A stretch of DNA of 64,000 bases, taken from Clostridiales bacterium (GTDB taxonomy: Bacteria > Bacillota > Clostridia > Lachnospirales > Lachnospiraceae). The stretch's first letter is position 1. Every line of letters begins with the position of its first letter. The notes beneath the pieces were generated by a model. It saw only the letters and a program-made list of their open reading frames with translations. It was not told where the DNA came from and did no database searches. Location: NCBI GenBank assembly GCA_018365455.1, contig JAGZJZ010000005.1, positions 131,529 to 195,528 on the forward strand, written 5' to 3'. The translations under genes and the position numbers were made by a program. Shown piece after piece: positions 17,914-26,791 of this stretch.

Positions 17914-18750
17914 ATGCTGGAATTAGGAAAAAAGCAGGAATTAGAAGTTGTGAAACAAGTGGATTTTGGAATCTATCTGGGACAGGGTACCGGAACGGAA
18001 GAACGGGTGCTGCTTCCCAAAAAAGAAGTTCCAAAGGATATTAAGACAGGAGACCGTCTGAGCGTTTTTTTATATAAAGATTCAAAGGACAGGCTCATCG
18101 CTACTACCAGGGAACCGATGCTGGAAGTCGGCGGACTGGCTGTGCTCACGGTCAAAGAAGTGGGCAAGATCGGAGCATTTTTAGACTGGGGACTGGAAAA
18201 AGACCTTTTACTCCCGTTTAAAGAACAGACGAGAAGGGTACGCCAGGGCGAAGAATGGCTGGTAACGCTTTATATAGATAAGAGCAGCAGGTTATGTGCA
18301 ACGATGAATGTATACGAGGCCTTAATCACAGATTCTCCTTATAAGAAGGATGATCATGTAATCGGCGTGGTCTATGAGATCAGCGAGGAATTTGGTGTAT
18401 TCGTTGCAGTTGACAATAAATATTCTGCATTGATACCAAAGAAAGATGCCGCAGGAAATTATCAGGTGGGCGACAGCATTGAAGCCCGGGTAACTGCTGT
18501 GAAAGAAGATGGTAAGCTGGATTTGAGTACCAGGGAAAAAGCGTACCTTCAGATGGATGAGGACGCGGAGAATATTATGAGTGTAATAGAAGAGTTTTCG
18601 GGTGTTCTGCCGTTTACCGACAAAGCTTCACCGGAAGTAATCAAGCGGGAATTCGGACTGAGCAAGAATGCATTTAAGCGCGGCGTGGGCAGGCTTTTAA
18701 AAGAAGGCCGCATTGAAATTACCGAAAGGTCAATCCGTAAGGCTAAATAG
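17914..18750 (+). CDS. CvfB-family S1 RNA-binding protein
   Basis: A 278-residue protein with tandem S1-like OB folds and a C-terminal winged helix (SPEVIKREFGLSKNAFKRGVGRLL), the layout of CvfB/YitL. S1-type stretches are VDFGIYLGQGTG, VGKIGAFLDWGLEKDLLLPF and EEFGVFVAVDNKYSALIP. ATG 17914 is preferred to ATG 17902, because the earlier codon overlaps the GGAGG that serves the later one. In staphylococci CvfB affects virulence gene expression. The role here is unknown. Confidence 0.85.
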   Translation: MLELGKKQELEVVKQVDFGIYLGQGTGTEERVLLPKKEVPKDIKTGDRLSVFLYKDSKDRLIATTREPMLEVGGLAVLTVKEVGKIGAFLDWGLEKDLLLPFKEQTRRVRQGEEWLVTLYIDKSSRLCATMNVYEALITDSPYKKDDHVIGVVYEISEEFGVFVAVDNKYSALIPKKDAAGNYQVGDSIEARVTAVKEDGKLDLSTREKAYLQMDEDAENIMSVIEEFSGVLPFTDKASPEVIKREFGLSKNAFKRGVGRLLKEGRIEITERSIRKAK

Positions 18751-18759
18751 AAACTAAAA

Positions 18760-18779
18760 GCAATTTTCAAACACGCTCT
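18760..18779 (-). repeat. AGAGCGTGTTTG-type dispersed repeat copy
   Basis: The minus strand reads AGAGCGTGTTTGAAAATTGC, close to 21299-21320 on the plus strand. It lies in the cvfB-ridA gap. Confidence 0.45.
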
Positions 18780-18836
18780 GGCAGGAATAAAATAGATGAC
18801 AGAATAATAAATATAGAGGGTCAGGAGGAAAAACAC

Positions 18837-19211
18837 ATGAAAACAGCAATCAGCACAGACAAAGCACCAGCAGCAATCGGACCATATTCACAGGCAATTG
18901 AGGTAAACGGAATGATCTATACATCCGGTGTGATTCCGGTAGTTCCGGCTACGGGAGAGATTCCGGAGGGCGTGGAAGCCCAGGCAGACCAGGCAATCGG
19001 GAATCTGGCAGCCTTACTGGAAGCAGCGGGAACTTCAACTGCAAAGGTGATCAAGACAACGGTATTTATTAAAGACATGAATGACTTTGGAAAGATCAAT
19101 GAAATTTATGCAAAATATTTTACCGAAACTTTTCCGGCACGTTCCTGTGTGGAAGTTGCAAGATTACCAAAGGACGTCCTGATTGAAATTGAAGCAGTTG
19201 CTGTGAAATAA
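18837..19211 (+). CDS. ridA: RidA family reactive enamine/imine deaminase
   Basis: A 124-residue trimeric enzyme that hydrolyses 2-aminoacrylate released by PLP enzymes. Family residues are visible in APAAIGPYSQAI, MIYTSGVIPV, TTVFIKDMNDF and the catalytic arginine in FPARSCVEVARLPKDVLIEIEAVA. GGAGGAAAAACAC precedes the ATG. It is monocistronic, with no close neighbour. Confidence 0.96.
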   Translation: MKTAISTDKAPAAIGPYSQAIEVNGMIYTSGVIPVVPATGEIPEGVEAQADQAIGNLAALLEAAGTSTAKVIKTTVFIKDMNDFGKINEIYAKYFTETFPARSCVEVARLPKDVLIEIEAVAVK

Positions 19212-19313
19212 TAAAAAATATTTGATTTTAGTCCGTAAGTAGTTTATAGTACTAGTAACACCTTTGTGTAAAACTAGTAAATACAATATAGTGATTGGAA
19301 AGGAGATCTGGGG

Positions 19314-19547
19314 ATGAAAGTACAGAATATAACCAACATTGAAAAATTTTTTGAGGTAGTAGACAGCTGCAGCGGTAAAGTAGAACTGGTAACAGGTGAG
19401 GGCGACAGACTGAATCTGAAATCAAAGCTTTCCCAATACGTATCTATGGCGAACATCTTTTCAAATGGCGAGATTCCGGAATTGGAAATCGTAGCTTATG
19501 AAAAAGATGATATCGACAAATTAATCTCATTTATGGTTAATAACTAA
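19314..19547 (+). CDS. small conserved hypothetical protein
   Basis: A 77-residue acidic soluble protein that I do not recognise by function. It starts MKVQNITNIEKFFEVVDSCSG and has no signal peptide, membrane helix or metal motif. AAGGAGATC precedes the ATG, and a good terminator follows 9 bases after the stop, so it is a genuine single-gene unit. Confidence 0.75.
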   Translation: MKVQNITNIEKFFEVVDSCSGKVELVTGEGDRLNLKSKLSQYVSMANIFSNGEIPELEIVAYEKDDIDKLISFMVNN

Positions 19548-19556
19548 GTTTTGCAG

Positions 19557-19585
19557 AGCTGTCTCCAACGGGGACGGCTTTTTTT
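19557..19585 (+). terminator. intrinsic terminator
   Basis: AGCTGTCTCC / GGGGACGGCT stem (10 bp, two wobbles), loop AAC, then a T-run. Confidence 0.85.
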
Positions 19586-19609
19586 AAATGGATTTTTATA
19601 GAATGTTTA

Positions 19610-19638
19610 TTGTTATTAAGGTTATTATTTGATATAAT
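19610..19638 (+). promoter_or_regulatory. promoter of the methyltransferase-CPBP operon
   Basis: TTGTTA (19610-19615), 17-bp spacer, TATAAT (19633-19638), 54 bases before the TTG start. Confidence 0.6.
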
Positions 19639-19691
19639 GACCAAAAGAGTAAATAATAAATTTATCAGCAATTAAGAAAAGGAGAAAAATT

Positions 19692-20306
19692 TTGGATTCA
19701 TTAGACTATTATGAGCGATATGCAGGCGTGTATTATGAAAACACAGTAGATCTTGACATGCATGAGGCACTGGACAAGTTTCTGTCATACCTTCCTGAAA
19801 ATGCAGAGGTATTAGACCTTGGCTGCGGTTCCGGCAGGGACAGCCTCTATCTGGAAGAAATGGGCTGTTATGTAACGCCTTTGGATGGGTCGGAGGAAAT
19901 GTGTAAGCTGGCAGAGATTAACACAGATAAAGAAGTCTTACATATGACTTTCGAGGAGATGGAATTTGATGAGGTGTTTGACGGTATCTGGGCATGTGCT
20001 TCTTTACTTCATGTGGAAGAGAAAGATATGGACCGCATTATGGGGAAAGTGATTCAGGCGCTTAATCCGGGAGGAATCCTGTATGCTTCATTTCGCTATG
20101 GTGAATCTGAGGAATTCCGCAACCAGCGTTTGTTTCATGACTATACAGAGGATTCTCTGCATCGCATGTTAAAACGCCAGAGAGGCATTAAAATTATAGA
20201 GATCTGGAAGACGGAAGATATTAGAAACAGTCATCCGGACACAGAATGGATCAATGTATTAGTAAAGAAAAAAATGACTGAATCAGGCGAGGACTTCTAT
20301 GAATAA
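19692..20306 (+). CDS. class I SAM-dependent methyltransferase (TTG start)
   Basis: A 204-residue Rossmann methyltransferase. Motif I is VLDLGCGSGRDSLYL (about 40-54), motif II reads YVTPLDGSEEM, and IWACASLLHV is motif IV. The start is TTG at 19692, with AAGGAGAAAAA directly upstream and no better ATG. The substrate is unknown. It overlaps the next gene by 8 bases, indicating coupled translation. Confidence 0.88.
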   Translation: MDSLDYYERYAGVYYENTVDLDMHEALDKFLSYLPENAEVLDLGCGSGRDSLYLEEMGCYVTPLDGSEEMCKLAEINTDKEVLHMTFEEMEFDEVFDGIWACASLLHVEEKDMDRIMGKVIQALNPGGILYASFRYGESEEFRNQRLFHDYTEDSLHRMLKRQRGIKIIEIWKTEDIRNSHPDTEWINVLVKKKMTESGEDFYE

Positions 20307-21270
20307 AATTAAAAATATTAACCGGCTGTTCCTGGGAATGGTGATTTTTGCTTTTCTGTTTTCCTTTGGTATCGGATTTTTTGTAACAGGGCTTGGCACA
20401 GAGATGGCTATGATTTTAGGACAGCTGATGTATTTGATACCAATCTTGTTTTATATTCTGGTTATGCGTGTACCGGTGAAAGAGGAAATCCCATTCAGGA
20501 AAATTAAATGGTCTACGGCATGTATGGTTGTTTTGTTTGTCGTACTGCTGATGCCGCTGGTTTCATTTTTAAATTTATTTTCCATGCTGTTTGTAACAAA
20601 CCATGTCAACGCCAGCGCTCAGGAACTGAATACGAATCCTTTTTTGGTAAATCTGCTTCTGGTTGGTGTAATGCCGGCAGTTTCAGAAGAATTTATGTTC
20701 CGCGGTGTATTTTATGGCAGCTACCGTAGGAAAAACCATGTACAGGGAGCCATTCTGTGCGGTCTGGTCTTCGGTATGGCACATTTAAATGTAAACCAGT
20801 TTTTATATGCGTTTGTGGCAGGTTTTGCGTTCTGCCTGCTTATGGAGGCCACCGGAAGTATTCTGGCACCGATGTTGGCTCATTTTGTAATTGATGCATG
20901 GAGCGTGGTGGTACTGGAGCTGCAGAAATTGTTGTACCAGGAGATACCCCAGCTATCGGATGCAGTTCAAAGCACAAGCCTGACATCCGATACGATTCTG
21001 ACGGCACTTCAGGGCGTGGCAATTGCAGCGGTGATTTGTACAGCCTTAGCGGGATGTGTACTTTTCTGGATCAGTAAGCACTGCAAACGGGATATTCATT
21101 TCGTTTCTATTTTCCGAAATGCATTCAAAAAAAGAGAACCGGAAATGTCTGCTGTTACGGCAGCCGGTGAGCTGCAGGCTGCAGGGCAGGCAGAAAACAG
21201 AAGGCTGGTTACACCTTGTTTTGTAATCGGTGCACTCATCTGTATTGTTCAGATGATTCAGGTAGGTTAA
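20299..21270 (+). CDS. CPBP family intramembrane glutamic endopeptidase
   Basis: A 323-residue multi-pass membrane protein with the CPBP/Abi protease signature: SEEFMFRGVFYG (Glu130/Glu131 and Arg), GMAHLN and APMLAHFVIDAW (catalytic-site His). A soluble C-terminal stretch precedes a last hydrophobic helix. Relatives process prenylated or membrane peptides or provide bacteriocin immunity. Neither can be chosen here. It shares an operon with the upstream methyltransferase. Confidence 0.85.
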   Translation: MNKIKNINRLFLGMVIFAFLFSFGIGFFVTGLGTEMAMILGQLMYLIPILFYILVMRVPVKEEIPFRKIKWSTACMVVLFVVLLMPLVSFLNLFSMLFVTNHVNASAQELNTNPFLVNLLLVGVMPAVSEEFMFRGVFYGSYRRKNHVQGAILCGLVFGMAHLNVNQFLYAFVAGFAFCLLMEATGSILAPMLAHFVIDAWSVVVLELQKLLYQEIPQLSDAVQSTSLTSDTILTALQGVAIAAVICTALAGCVLFWISKHCKRDIHFVSIFRNAFKKREPEMSAVTAAGELQAAGQAENRRLVTPCFVIGALICIVQMIQVG

Positions 21271-21298
21271 CGAGAAAAAAGTAAATAGCAACTATCTT

Positions 21299-21320
21299 AG
21301 AGCGTGTTTGGAGACATTGC
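21299..21320 (+). repeat. AGAGCGTGTTTG-type dispersed repeat copy
   Basis: AGAGCGTGTTTGGAGACATT and following bases match the 18760-18779 copy in inverse orientation. A small TATACCA/TGGTATA dyad follows near 21331-21345. Confidence 0.45.
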
Positions 21321-21385
21321 AGGACTGGATATACCATTGGTATAACGGGGCATGTTTTCAGGCACGTTCTGGAATTGAGGTATAG

Positions 21386-24300
21386 ATGAATTTTACACAT
21401 TTACACGTCCATACAGAATATAGTCTGCTGGATGGATCGAATAAGATAAAAGAATATGTAGCAAGAGTGAAAGAATTAGGGATGAACAGTGCGGCGATTA
21501 CAGACCATGGTGTTATGTACGGCGTAATCGAGTTTTACCGGGCTGCAAAAGAAGCAGGTATTAATCCGGTCATCGGCTGTGAAGTGTATGTTGCGCCTAA
21601 TTCCAGATTCGATAAAGAAGCGGCCGGGGGCGATGACAGATATTACCACCTGGTCCTTTTAGCGGAAAACAACATTGGATACAGTAATCTGATGAAGATT
21701 GTTTCCAAAGGCTTTGTAGAAGGGTTTTATTATAAACCACGGGTGGATATGGAGGTTCTGGAGACTTACAGCGAGGGAATTATAGCACTTAGTGCCTGTC
21801 TGGCTGGTGAAGTACAAAAATATCTTGTGCGTGGAATGTATGAGGATGCAAAAAAAGCGGCGTTGCGTTATGAAGGCATATTTGGAAAAGGAAATTACTT
21901 TCTGGAGCTTCAGGACCATGGTATTCCGGAACAGAAAATGGTAAATCCCCAGCTGCTGCGTATGAGCAAAGAGCTGGATATCGGGCTGGTAGCAACCAAT
22001 GACGTTCACTATACCTATGCAGAAGATGAATCCCCCCATGATATCCTGCTTTGTATCCAGACGGCAAAGAAGCTGGATGACGAAGACCGTATGCGCTATG
22101 AGGGAGGACAATATTACGTCAAATCCCCGGAGGAAATGGCGAACTTATTCCCGTATGCGCTTGAGGCACTGGAGAATACCCAGAAAATCGCAGACCGCTG
22201 CCATGTGGAGATTGAGTTTGGAGTCACAAAGCTTCCAAAATATGATGTTCCCCAGGGTTATACCTCATGGGAATACCTGAATAAGCTCTGCTTTGACGGC
22301 ATGGACGAACGTTACCAGCCTGTTACGGAGGAGCTGCGGACACGACTGGAATATGAGCTTGGTATTATCAAGGAAATGGGGTATGTGGATTATTTCCTGA
22401 TTGTGTGGGACTTTATTAAATATGCCAAGGACCACGATATTATTGTAGGACCGGGGCGTGGATCGGCTGCAGGAAGCCTTGTTTCCTATACGCTGGGTAT
22501 CACCACCCTGGATCCCATTAAATACAGTCTGCTGTTTGAACGTTTCCTGAATCCGGAACGTGTATCCATGCCCGATATCGACGTGGATTTCTGTTTTGAA
22601 AGAAGACAGGAAGTCATTGATTATGTAGTGGAAAAATACGGAAAAGACCGGGTGGTGCAGATTGTTACCTTTGGTACCATGGCTGCACGAGGTGTAATCC
22701 GGGATGTGGGCCGTGTTATGGACCTGCCGTATGCGATGGTGGATTCCATTGCAAAAATGATACCAAATGAATTGAACATTACCATAGATAAAGCGCTGAT
22801 TATGAATGGCGAGATGAAAAGCCTGTATGAATCCGATCCCCAGGTGAAAACGCTGATCGATATGTCAAAGAGGCTGGAAGGGCTGCCGCGGCATACCTCC
22901 ATGCACGCAGCCGGAGTGGTTATCAGCCAGAAATCTGTGGACGAATACGTTCCTCTGTCCAGGGCATCAGACGGTTCCATTACCACCCAGTTTACCATGA
23001 CTACACTGGAAGAACTGGGACTTTTAAAGATGGACTTTCTTGGACTTCGGACCCTGACGGTAATCCAGAATGCGGTGCGCCTGGCGGAAAAGAGCTCAGG
23101 AAAAAGTTTGGATATGGATCTGATTGATTATAACGATAAAGAGGTACTGGATTCGATTGGAACCGGAAGGACAGATGGTGTGTTCCAGCTGGAAAGCGGC
23201 GGTATGAAGAGCTTTATGAAGGAATTAAAGCCTCAGAGCCTGGAAGATATTATCGCCGGGATATCCCTGTACCGTCCGGGTCCTATGGATTTCATTCCCC
23301 AGTACATCCGGGGCAAGAATAATCCGGACAGCATCGTCTACGACTGCCCCCAGCTGGAATCCATTCTGGAGCCTACCTATGGCTGTATCGTCTATCAGGA
23401 ACAGGTTATGCAGATTGTACGTGACCTGGGTGGATATACCCTGGGACGAAGCGATCTGCTGCGCCGTGCCATGTCCAAGAAAAAAGCTTCTGTTATGGAA
23501 AAGGAGCGTCAGAATTTCGTATACGGAAACGAAGCAGAAGGCGTTGCAGGCTGTATCAATAATGGAATCGATGAGAAAATCGCTAATAAAATCTATGATG
23601 ACATGATAGATTTTGCAAAGTATGCATTTAACAAGTCCCATGCGGCTGCATATGGGGTGGTTTCATACCAGACGGCATATTTGAAATATTATTATCCGGT
23701 AGAATTTATGGCGGCGCTTATGACGTCAGTTATTGATAACCCTACCAAAGTATCGGAATATATTCTCACCTGCCGACAGATGAGCATAGATATTCTGCCC
23801 CCGGACATTAATGTGGGAGAAAGTGCGTTTTCGGTAGATGGAAAATCCATCCGTTACGGGCTGTCCGCCATTAAAAGTGTTGGAAAGCCGGTGATTGAAG
23901 CAATTGTAACGGAGCGTATGAACAGAGGGCCCTATAAGTCTTTAAAAGATTTTATCGAACGCCTGTCCGGTAAAGAAGTCAATAAGAGGACCATTGAGAG
24001 CTTTATTAAAGCAGGTGCACTGGATGGACTGGGCGGAACCAGAAAGCAGTTCATGATGATCTATGTACAGATTATGGACAGCGTGAACCAGGAACGGAAA
24101 TATTCGCTCACCGGACAGATGTCTTTATTTGATCTGGTGGGTGAAGAAGAGAAAAAAGAATTTGAAATCAGGCTGCCGGACGTTGGGGAATACGAAAAAG
24201 AGCAGCTGCTCAGTTTTGAGAAGGAAGTGCTGGGCGTATATATCAGCGGTCATCCCCTTCAGGAATATGAAGAGAGATGGCGTAAGAATATCTCCCAGGT

Positions 24301-24856
24301 AACTTCGGATTTTATGATTGATGAGGAAATTGGAGTAACAAAGGTAGCAGATGGTATAAAAGCCATAATCGGAGGAATGATTATAAGTAAAACGGTGAAG
24401 CATACCAGAACGAATAAAACCATGGCATTTATTACCGTGGAAGATCTGGTGGGAACAGTGGAAGTGGTAATCTTTCCTAAAGATTATGAAAAGTTCAGGG
24501 ATCTTCTTGTTGAGGACAGCAAGGTATTTGTAAAAGGCCGTGTTTCGACAGAAGACGACAAACCCAGCAAGCTGATCTGTGAAAAAATCTGGGCATTTGA
24601 AGAGGCACCAAGGGAACTCTGGATCCAATTCGAAGATAAAGAAATGTTTGCCGAGTCAGAAGAGGCACTCTACGGGCTGCTCCGCCAGTCTGATGGGAAA
24701 GATGCCGTGGTCATTTATGTGCGAAATCCAAAGTCTGTGAAGAGGCTGGAACGCAACTGGTCAGTGCGGATTGAAGAGCAGCTTTTACGGAAACTTGCTG
24801 AAAATTTTGGGGGGAATAACGTAAAAGTTGTAGAAAAGAGTATTGAAAAGTTGTAG
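21386..24856 (+). CDS. dnaE: DNA polymerase III subunit alpha
   Basis: A 1156-residue C-family replicative polymerase of normal DnaE length. The N-terminal PHP domain reads THLHVHTEYSLLDG and ITDHGVMYG. The polymerase palm has GPGRGSAAGSLVSY and the catalytic acids of PDIDVDF (about 396-402). A helix-hairpin-helix region follows FNKSHAAAYGVVSYQTAYLK, and the OB fold lies near VEVVIFPKDYEKF. In Clostridia it works beside PolC in lagging-strand synthesis. The ATG at 21386 has GAGG upstream. It is followed by pfkA after 79 bases. Confidence 0.97.
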   Translation: MNFTHLHVHTEYSLLDGSNKIKEYVARVKELGMNSAAITDHGVMYGVIEFYRAAKEAGINPVIGCEVYVAPNSRFDKEAAGGDDRYYHLVLLAENNIGYSNLMKIVSKGFVEGFYYKPRVDMEVLETYSEGIIALSACLAGEVQKYLVRGMYEDAKKAALRYEGIFGKGNYFLELQDHGIPEQKMVNPQLLRMSKELDIGLVATNDVHYTYAEDESPHDILLCIQTAKKLDDEDRMRYEGGQYYVKSPEEMANLFPYALEALENTQKIADRCHVEIEFGVTKLPKYDVPQGYTSWEYLNKLCFDGMDERYQPVTEELRTRLEYELGIIKEMGYVDYFLIVWDFIKYAKDHDIIVGPGRGSAAGSLVSYTLGITTLDPIKYSLLFERFLNPERVSMPDIDVDFCFERRQEVIDYVVEKYGKDRVVQIVTFGTMAARGVIRDVGRVMDLPYAMVDSIAKMIPNELNITIDKALIMNGEMKSLYESDPQVKTLIDMSKRLEGLPRHTSMHAAGVVISQKSVDEYVPLSRASDGSITTQFTMTTLEELGLLKMDFLGLRTLTVIQNAVRLAEKSSGKSLDMDLIDYNDKEVLDSIGTGRTDGVFQLESGGMKSFMKELKPQSLEDIIAGISLYRPGPMDFIPQYIRGKNNPDSIVYDCPQLESILEPTYGCIVYQEQVMQIVRDLGGYTLGRSDLLRRAMSKKKASVMEKERQNFVYGNEAEGVAGCINNGIDEKIANKIYDDMIDFAKYAFNKSHAAAYGVVSYQTAYLKYYYPVEFMAALMTSVIDNPTKVSEYILTCRQMSIDILPPDINVGESAFSVDGKSIRYGLSAIKSVGKPVIEAIVTERMNRGPYKSLKDFIERLSGKEVNKRTIESFIKAGALDGLGGTRKQFMMIYVQIMDSVNQERKYSLTGQMSLFDLVGEEEKKEFEIRLPDVGEYEKEQLLSFEKEVLGVYISGHPLQEYEERWRKNISQVTSDFMIDEEIGVTKVADGIKAIIGGMIISKTVKHTRTNKTMAFITVEDLVGTVEVVIFPKDYEKFRDLLVEDSKVFVKGRVSTEDDKPSKLICEKIWAFEEAPRELWIQFEDKEMFAESEEALYGLLRQSDGKDAVVIYVRNPKSVKRLERNWSVRIEEQLLRKLAENFGGNNVKVVEKSIEKL

Positions 24857-24935
24857 AAAATGAATTAGAATGTTTAGGATGAGGAAATTGTATATAAATG
24901 AATTAAGGTGAACCTAAAATGAAGGAGGCACAAAA

Positions 24936-25910
24936 ATGGCAAAGCAAATAGAGACAATCGGAGTGTTAACAAGTGGTGGTGATGCACCCGGAATGAACGC
25001 TGCAATTCGCGCAGTTGTACGAAGAGCAATTTCAAGCGGTAAAAAGGTAAAAGGTATTTTAAAAGGCTATAATGGTCTGTTAAATGAAGAAATTATTGAC
25101 TTATCGGCACGTGATGTATCAGATACCATTTCACGGGGAGGTACGATTCTCTATACGGCACGTTGTGCTGAGTTCAGGACAGCAGAAGGACAGAAGCAGG
25201 GCGCAGAAGTCTGCAGAAAACACGGCATTGACGGATTGGTAGTTATTGGTGGAGACGGTTCTTTTGCCGGAGCACAGAAACTGGCAAATCTGGGTGTGAA
25301 TACCATTGGAGTTCCGGGAACGATCGATCTTGATATTGCTTGTTCCGAGTATACGATTGGTTTTGATACCGCAGTTAATACTGCAATGCAGGCTATTGAT
25401 AAAGTACGTGATACCTCTACATCCCATGAAAGATGCAGTATCATCGAGGTTATGGGACGTGGTGCGGGTTATATCGCATTGTGGTGCGGTATAGCAAATG
25501 GAGCAGAAGATATTCTGATTCCTGAAAAGTATGATTATGATGAGCAGAAACTGATCAATAATATTATAAATAACAGAAAACGCGGTAAGAAACACCATAT
25601 TATCATTAATGCAGAGGGAATCGGACATTCTACCAGTATGGCGAGAAGAATTGAAGCAGCTACAGGCGTTGAGACCAGAGCGACAATTCTGGGACATATG
25701 CAGCGTGGAGGAAGCCCTACCTGTAAGGATCGTGTGTATGCATCCATGATGGGCGCTTATGCAACTGATTTATTGTGTGATGGTAAGACAAACCGTGTAG
25801 TTGGATATAAAAATGGCGACTTCACTGATTTTGATATTAATGAAGCGCTGGCAATGCAAAAAGGTATTTCAGAATTTATGTTTGAGGTAAGCAGATCTCT
25901 ATCTGTATAA
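24936..25910 (+). CDS. pfkA: ATP-dependent 6-phosphofructokinase
   Basis: A 324-residue enzyme that phosphorylates fructose 6-phosphate in glycolysis. GVLTSGGDAPGMNAAIR binds nucleotide. GGDGSFAGA carries the glycine expected of ATP users rather than pyrophosphate users. MGRGAGYIALWCG and HMQRGG also fit. The catalytic loop reads PGTIDLDI instead of the usual TIDND, with both aspartates kept. GAAGGAGGC precedes the ATG. The spacing allows co-transcription from dnaE. Confidence 0.95.
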   Translation: MAKQIETIGVLTSGGDAPGMNAAIRAVVRRAISSGKKVKGILKGYNGLLNEEIIDLSARDVSDTISRGGTILYTARCAEFRTAEGQKQGAEVCRKHGIDGLVVIGGDGSFAGAQKLANLGVNTIGVPGTIDLDIACSEYTIGFDTAVNTAMQAIDKVRDTSTSHERCSIIEVMGRGAGYIALWCGIANGAEDILIPEKYDYDEQKLINNIINNRKRGKKHHIIINAEGIGHSTSMARRIEAATGVETRATILGHMQRGGSPTCKDRVYASMMGAYATDLLCDGKTNRVVGYKNGDFTDFDINEALAMQKGISEFMFEVSRSLSV

Positions 25911-25986
25911 GATTTCAGATGTAAGAAGAAATGATGTATAAGAAGTAACAGGATATAAGTTCAGGTATAAGATAAGGAGTAACAAA

Positions 25987-26634
25987 ATGGCAGTAAAATC
26001 CTTTGTGGTTTTTGGGTTGGGTAAGTTCGGTGTCAGCGTTGCAACTGCGCTTAGTAATAACGGATGTGAAGTGCTGGCAGTGGATATGGATCCCGATAAG
26101 GTCCAGGACATTGCAGATGAAGTAACCTATGCGGTAAGAGCGAATGTAACAGATCCGGAATTATTTAAAAGCCTGGGACTGCGCAATATGGATGGAGCGG
26201 TCGTTGCGATCTCCGGAAGTATGGAAGCAAGCGTTATGGCTACTATATTGGCGAAAGAAGCGGGAATTCCGTACATTCTGGCAAAAGCCACCAATCGTAT
26301 TCATGCCACAGTTTTGGAAAAAGTGGGTGCGGATCATGTCATATCGCCGGAAAGCGAAATGGGATCCCGTGTTGCGAGAAATATGGTGTTTGGCAGATTC
26401 GTTGACACTTTTGAACTTTCTTCTACCTATAGTATGGTGGAAATGGAAATGCCGGAGTCCTGGGTAGGAAGTACTTTAAGGGAACTGGATATCCGGAATA
26501 AGTTCGGGGTAAATATCATTGCTTCAAAAGTAGGAGATCAGGTGAACGTAAATCTGGACCCGGATGAGCCTATGCGGGCAGAACAAACGCTGCTTACCGT
26601 AGGCAATAACGAAAAACTGAGAAAGATAAAGTAG
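25987..26634 (+). CDS. KtrA/TrkA-type potassium uptake regulatory subunit
   Basis: A 215-residue RCK protein. The N-terminal Rossmann fold (FVVFGLGKFGVSVATAL, with AVDMD binding the nucleotide ribose) is followed by a TrkA-C domain from about residue 140. It gates a KtrB-type channel in response to ATP/ADP or c-di-AMP. No KtrB gene is in the window. AAGGAGTAACAAA precedes the ATG. Confidence 0.9.
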   Translation: MAVKSFVVFGLGKFGVSVATALSNNGCEVLAVDMDPDKVQDIADEVTYAVRANVTDPELFKSLGLRNMDGAVVAISGSMEASVMATILAKEAGIPYILAKATNRIHATVLEKVGADHVISPESEMGSRVARNMVFGRFVDTFELSSTYSMVEMEMPESWVGSTLRELDIRNKFGVNIIASKVGDQVNVNLDPDEPMRAEQTLLTVGNNEKLRKIK

Positions 26635-26639
26635 TAATG

Positions 26640-26715
26640 TGCCAGGCGGCACTAGTGCCACCCGGCGTAAATACGCCACTATATAGCACCCGCTAACTAG
26701 TTGCTCGCGGGAATA
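26640..26715. repeat. mosaic of dispersed intergenic repeats
   Basis: This gap contains a perfect palindrome GGCACTAGTGCC (26648-26659), a copy of the 23-base repeat also at 13298-13320 (here 26668-26690), and TTGCTCGCGGGAATA (26701-26715), identical to 33251-33265. It looks like pieces of one or more non-coding repeat elements. Confidence 0.5.
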
Positions 26716-26743
26716 GAGAAAAGTAAATAGAATAGACAAAGAT

Positions 26744-26777
26744 CAAAAGGCGCTGATGAAAATTAGCGCCTTTTGTC
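26744..26777 (+). terminator. intrinsic terminator after the ktrA-like gene
   Basis: CAAAAGGCGCT / AGCGCCTTTTG is a perfect 11-bp stem with a 10-base loop. It ends 17 bases before the start of the next gene. Confidence 0.75.
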
Positions 26778-26791
26778 AGAACAGGAGTAGT

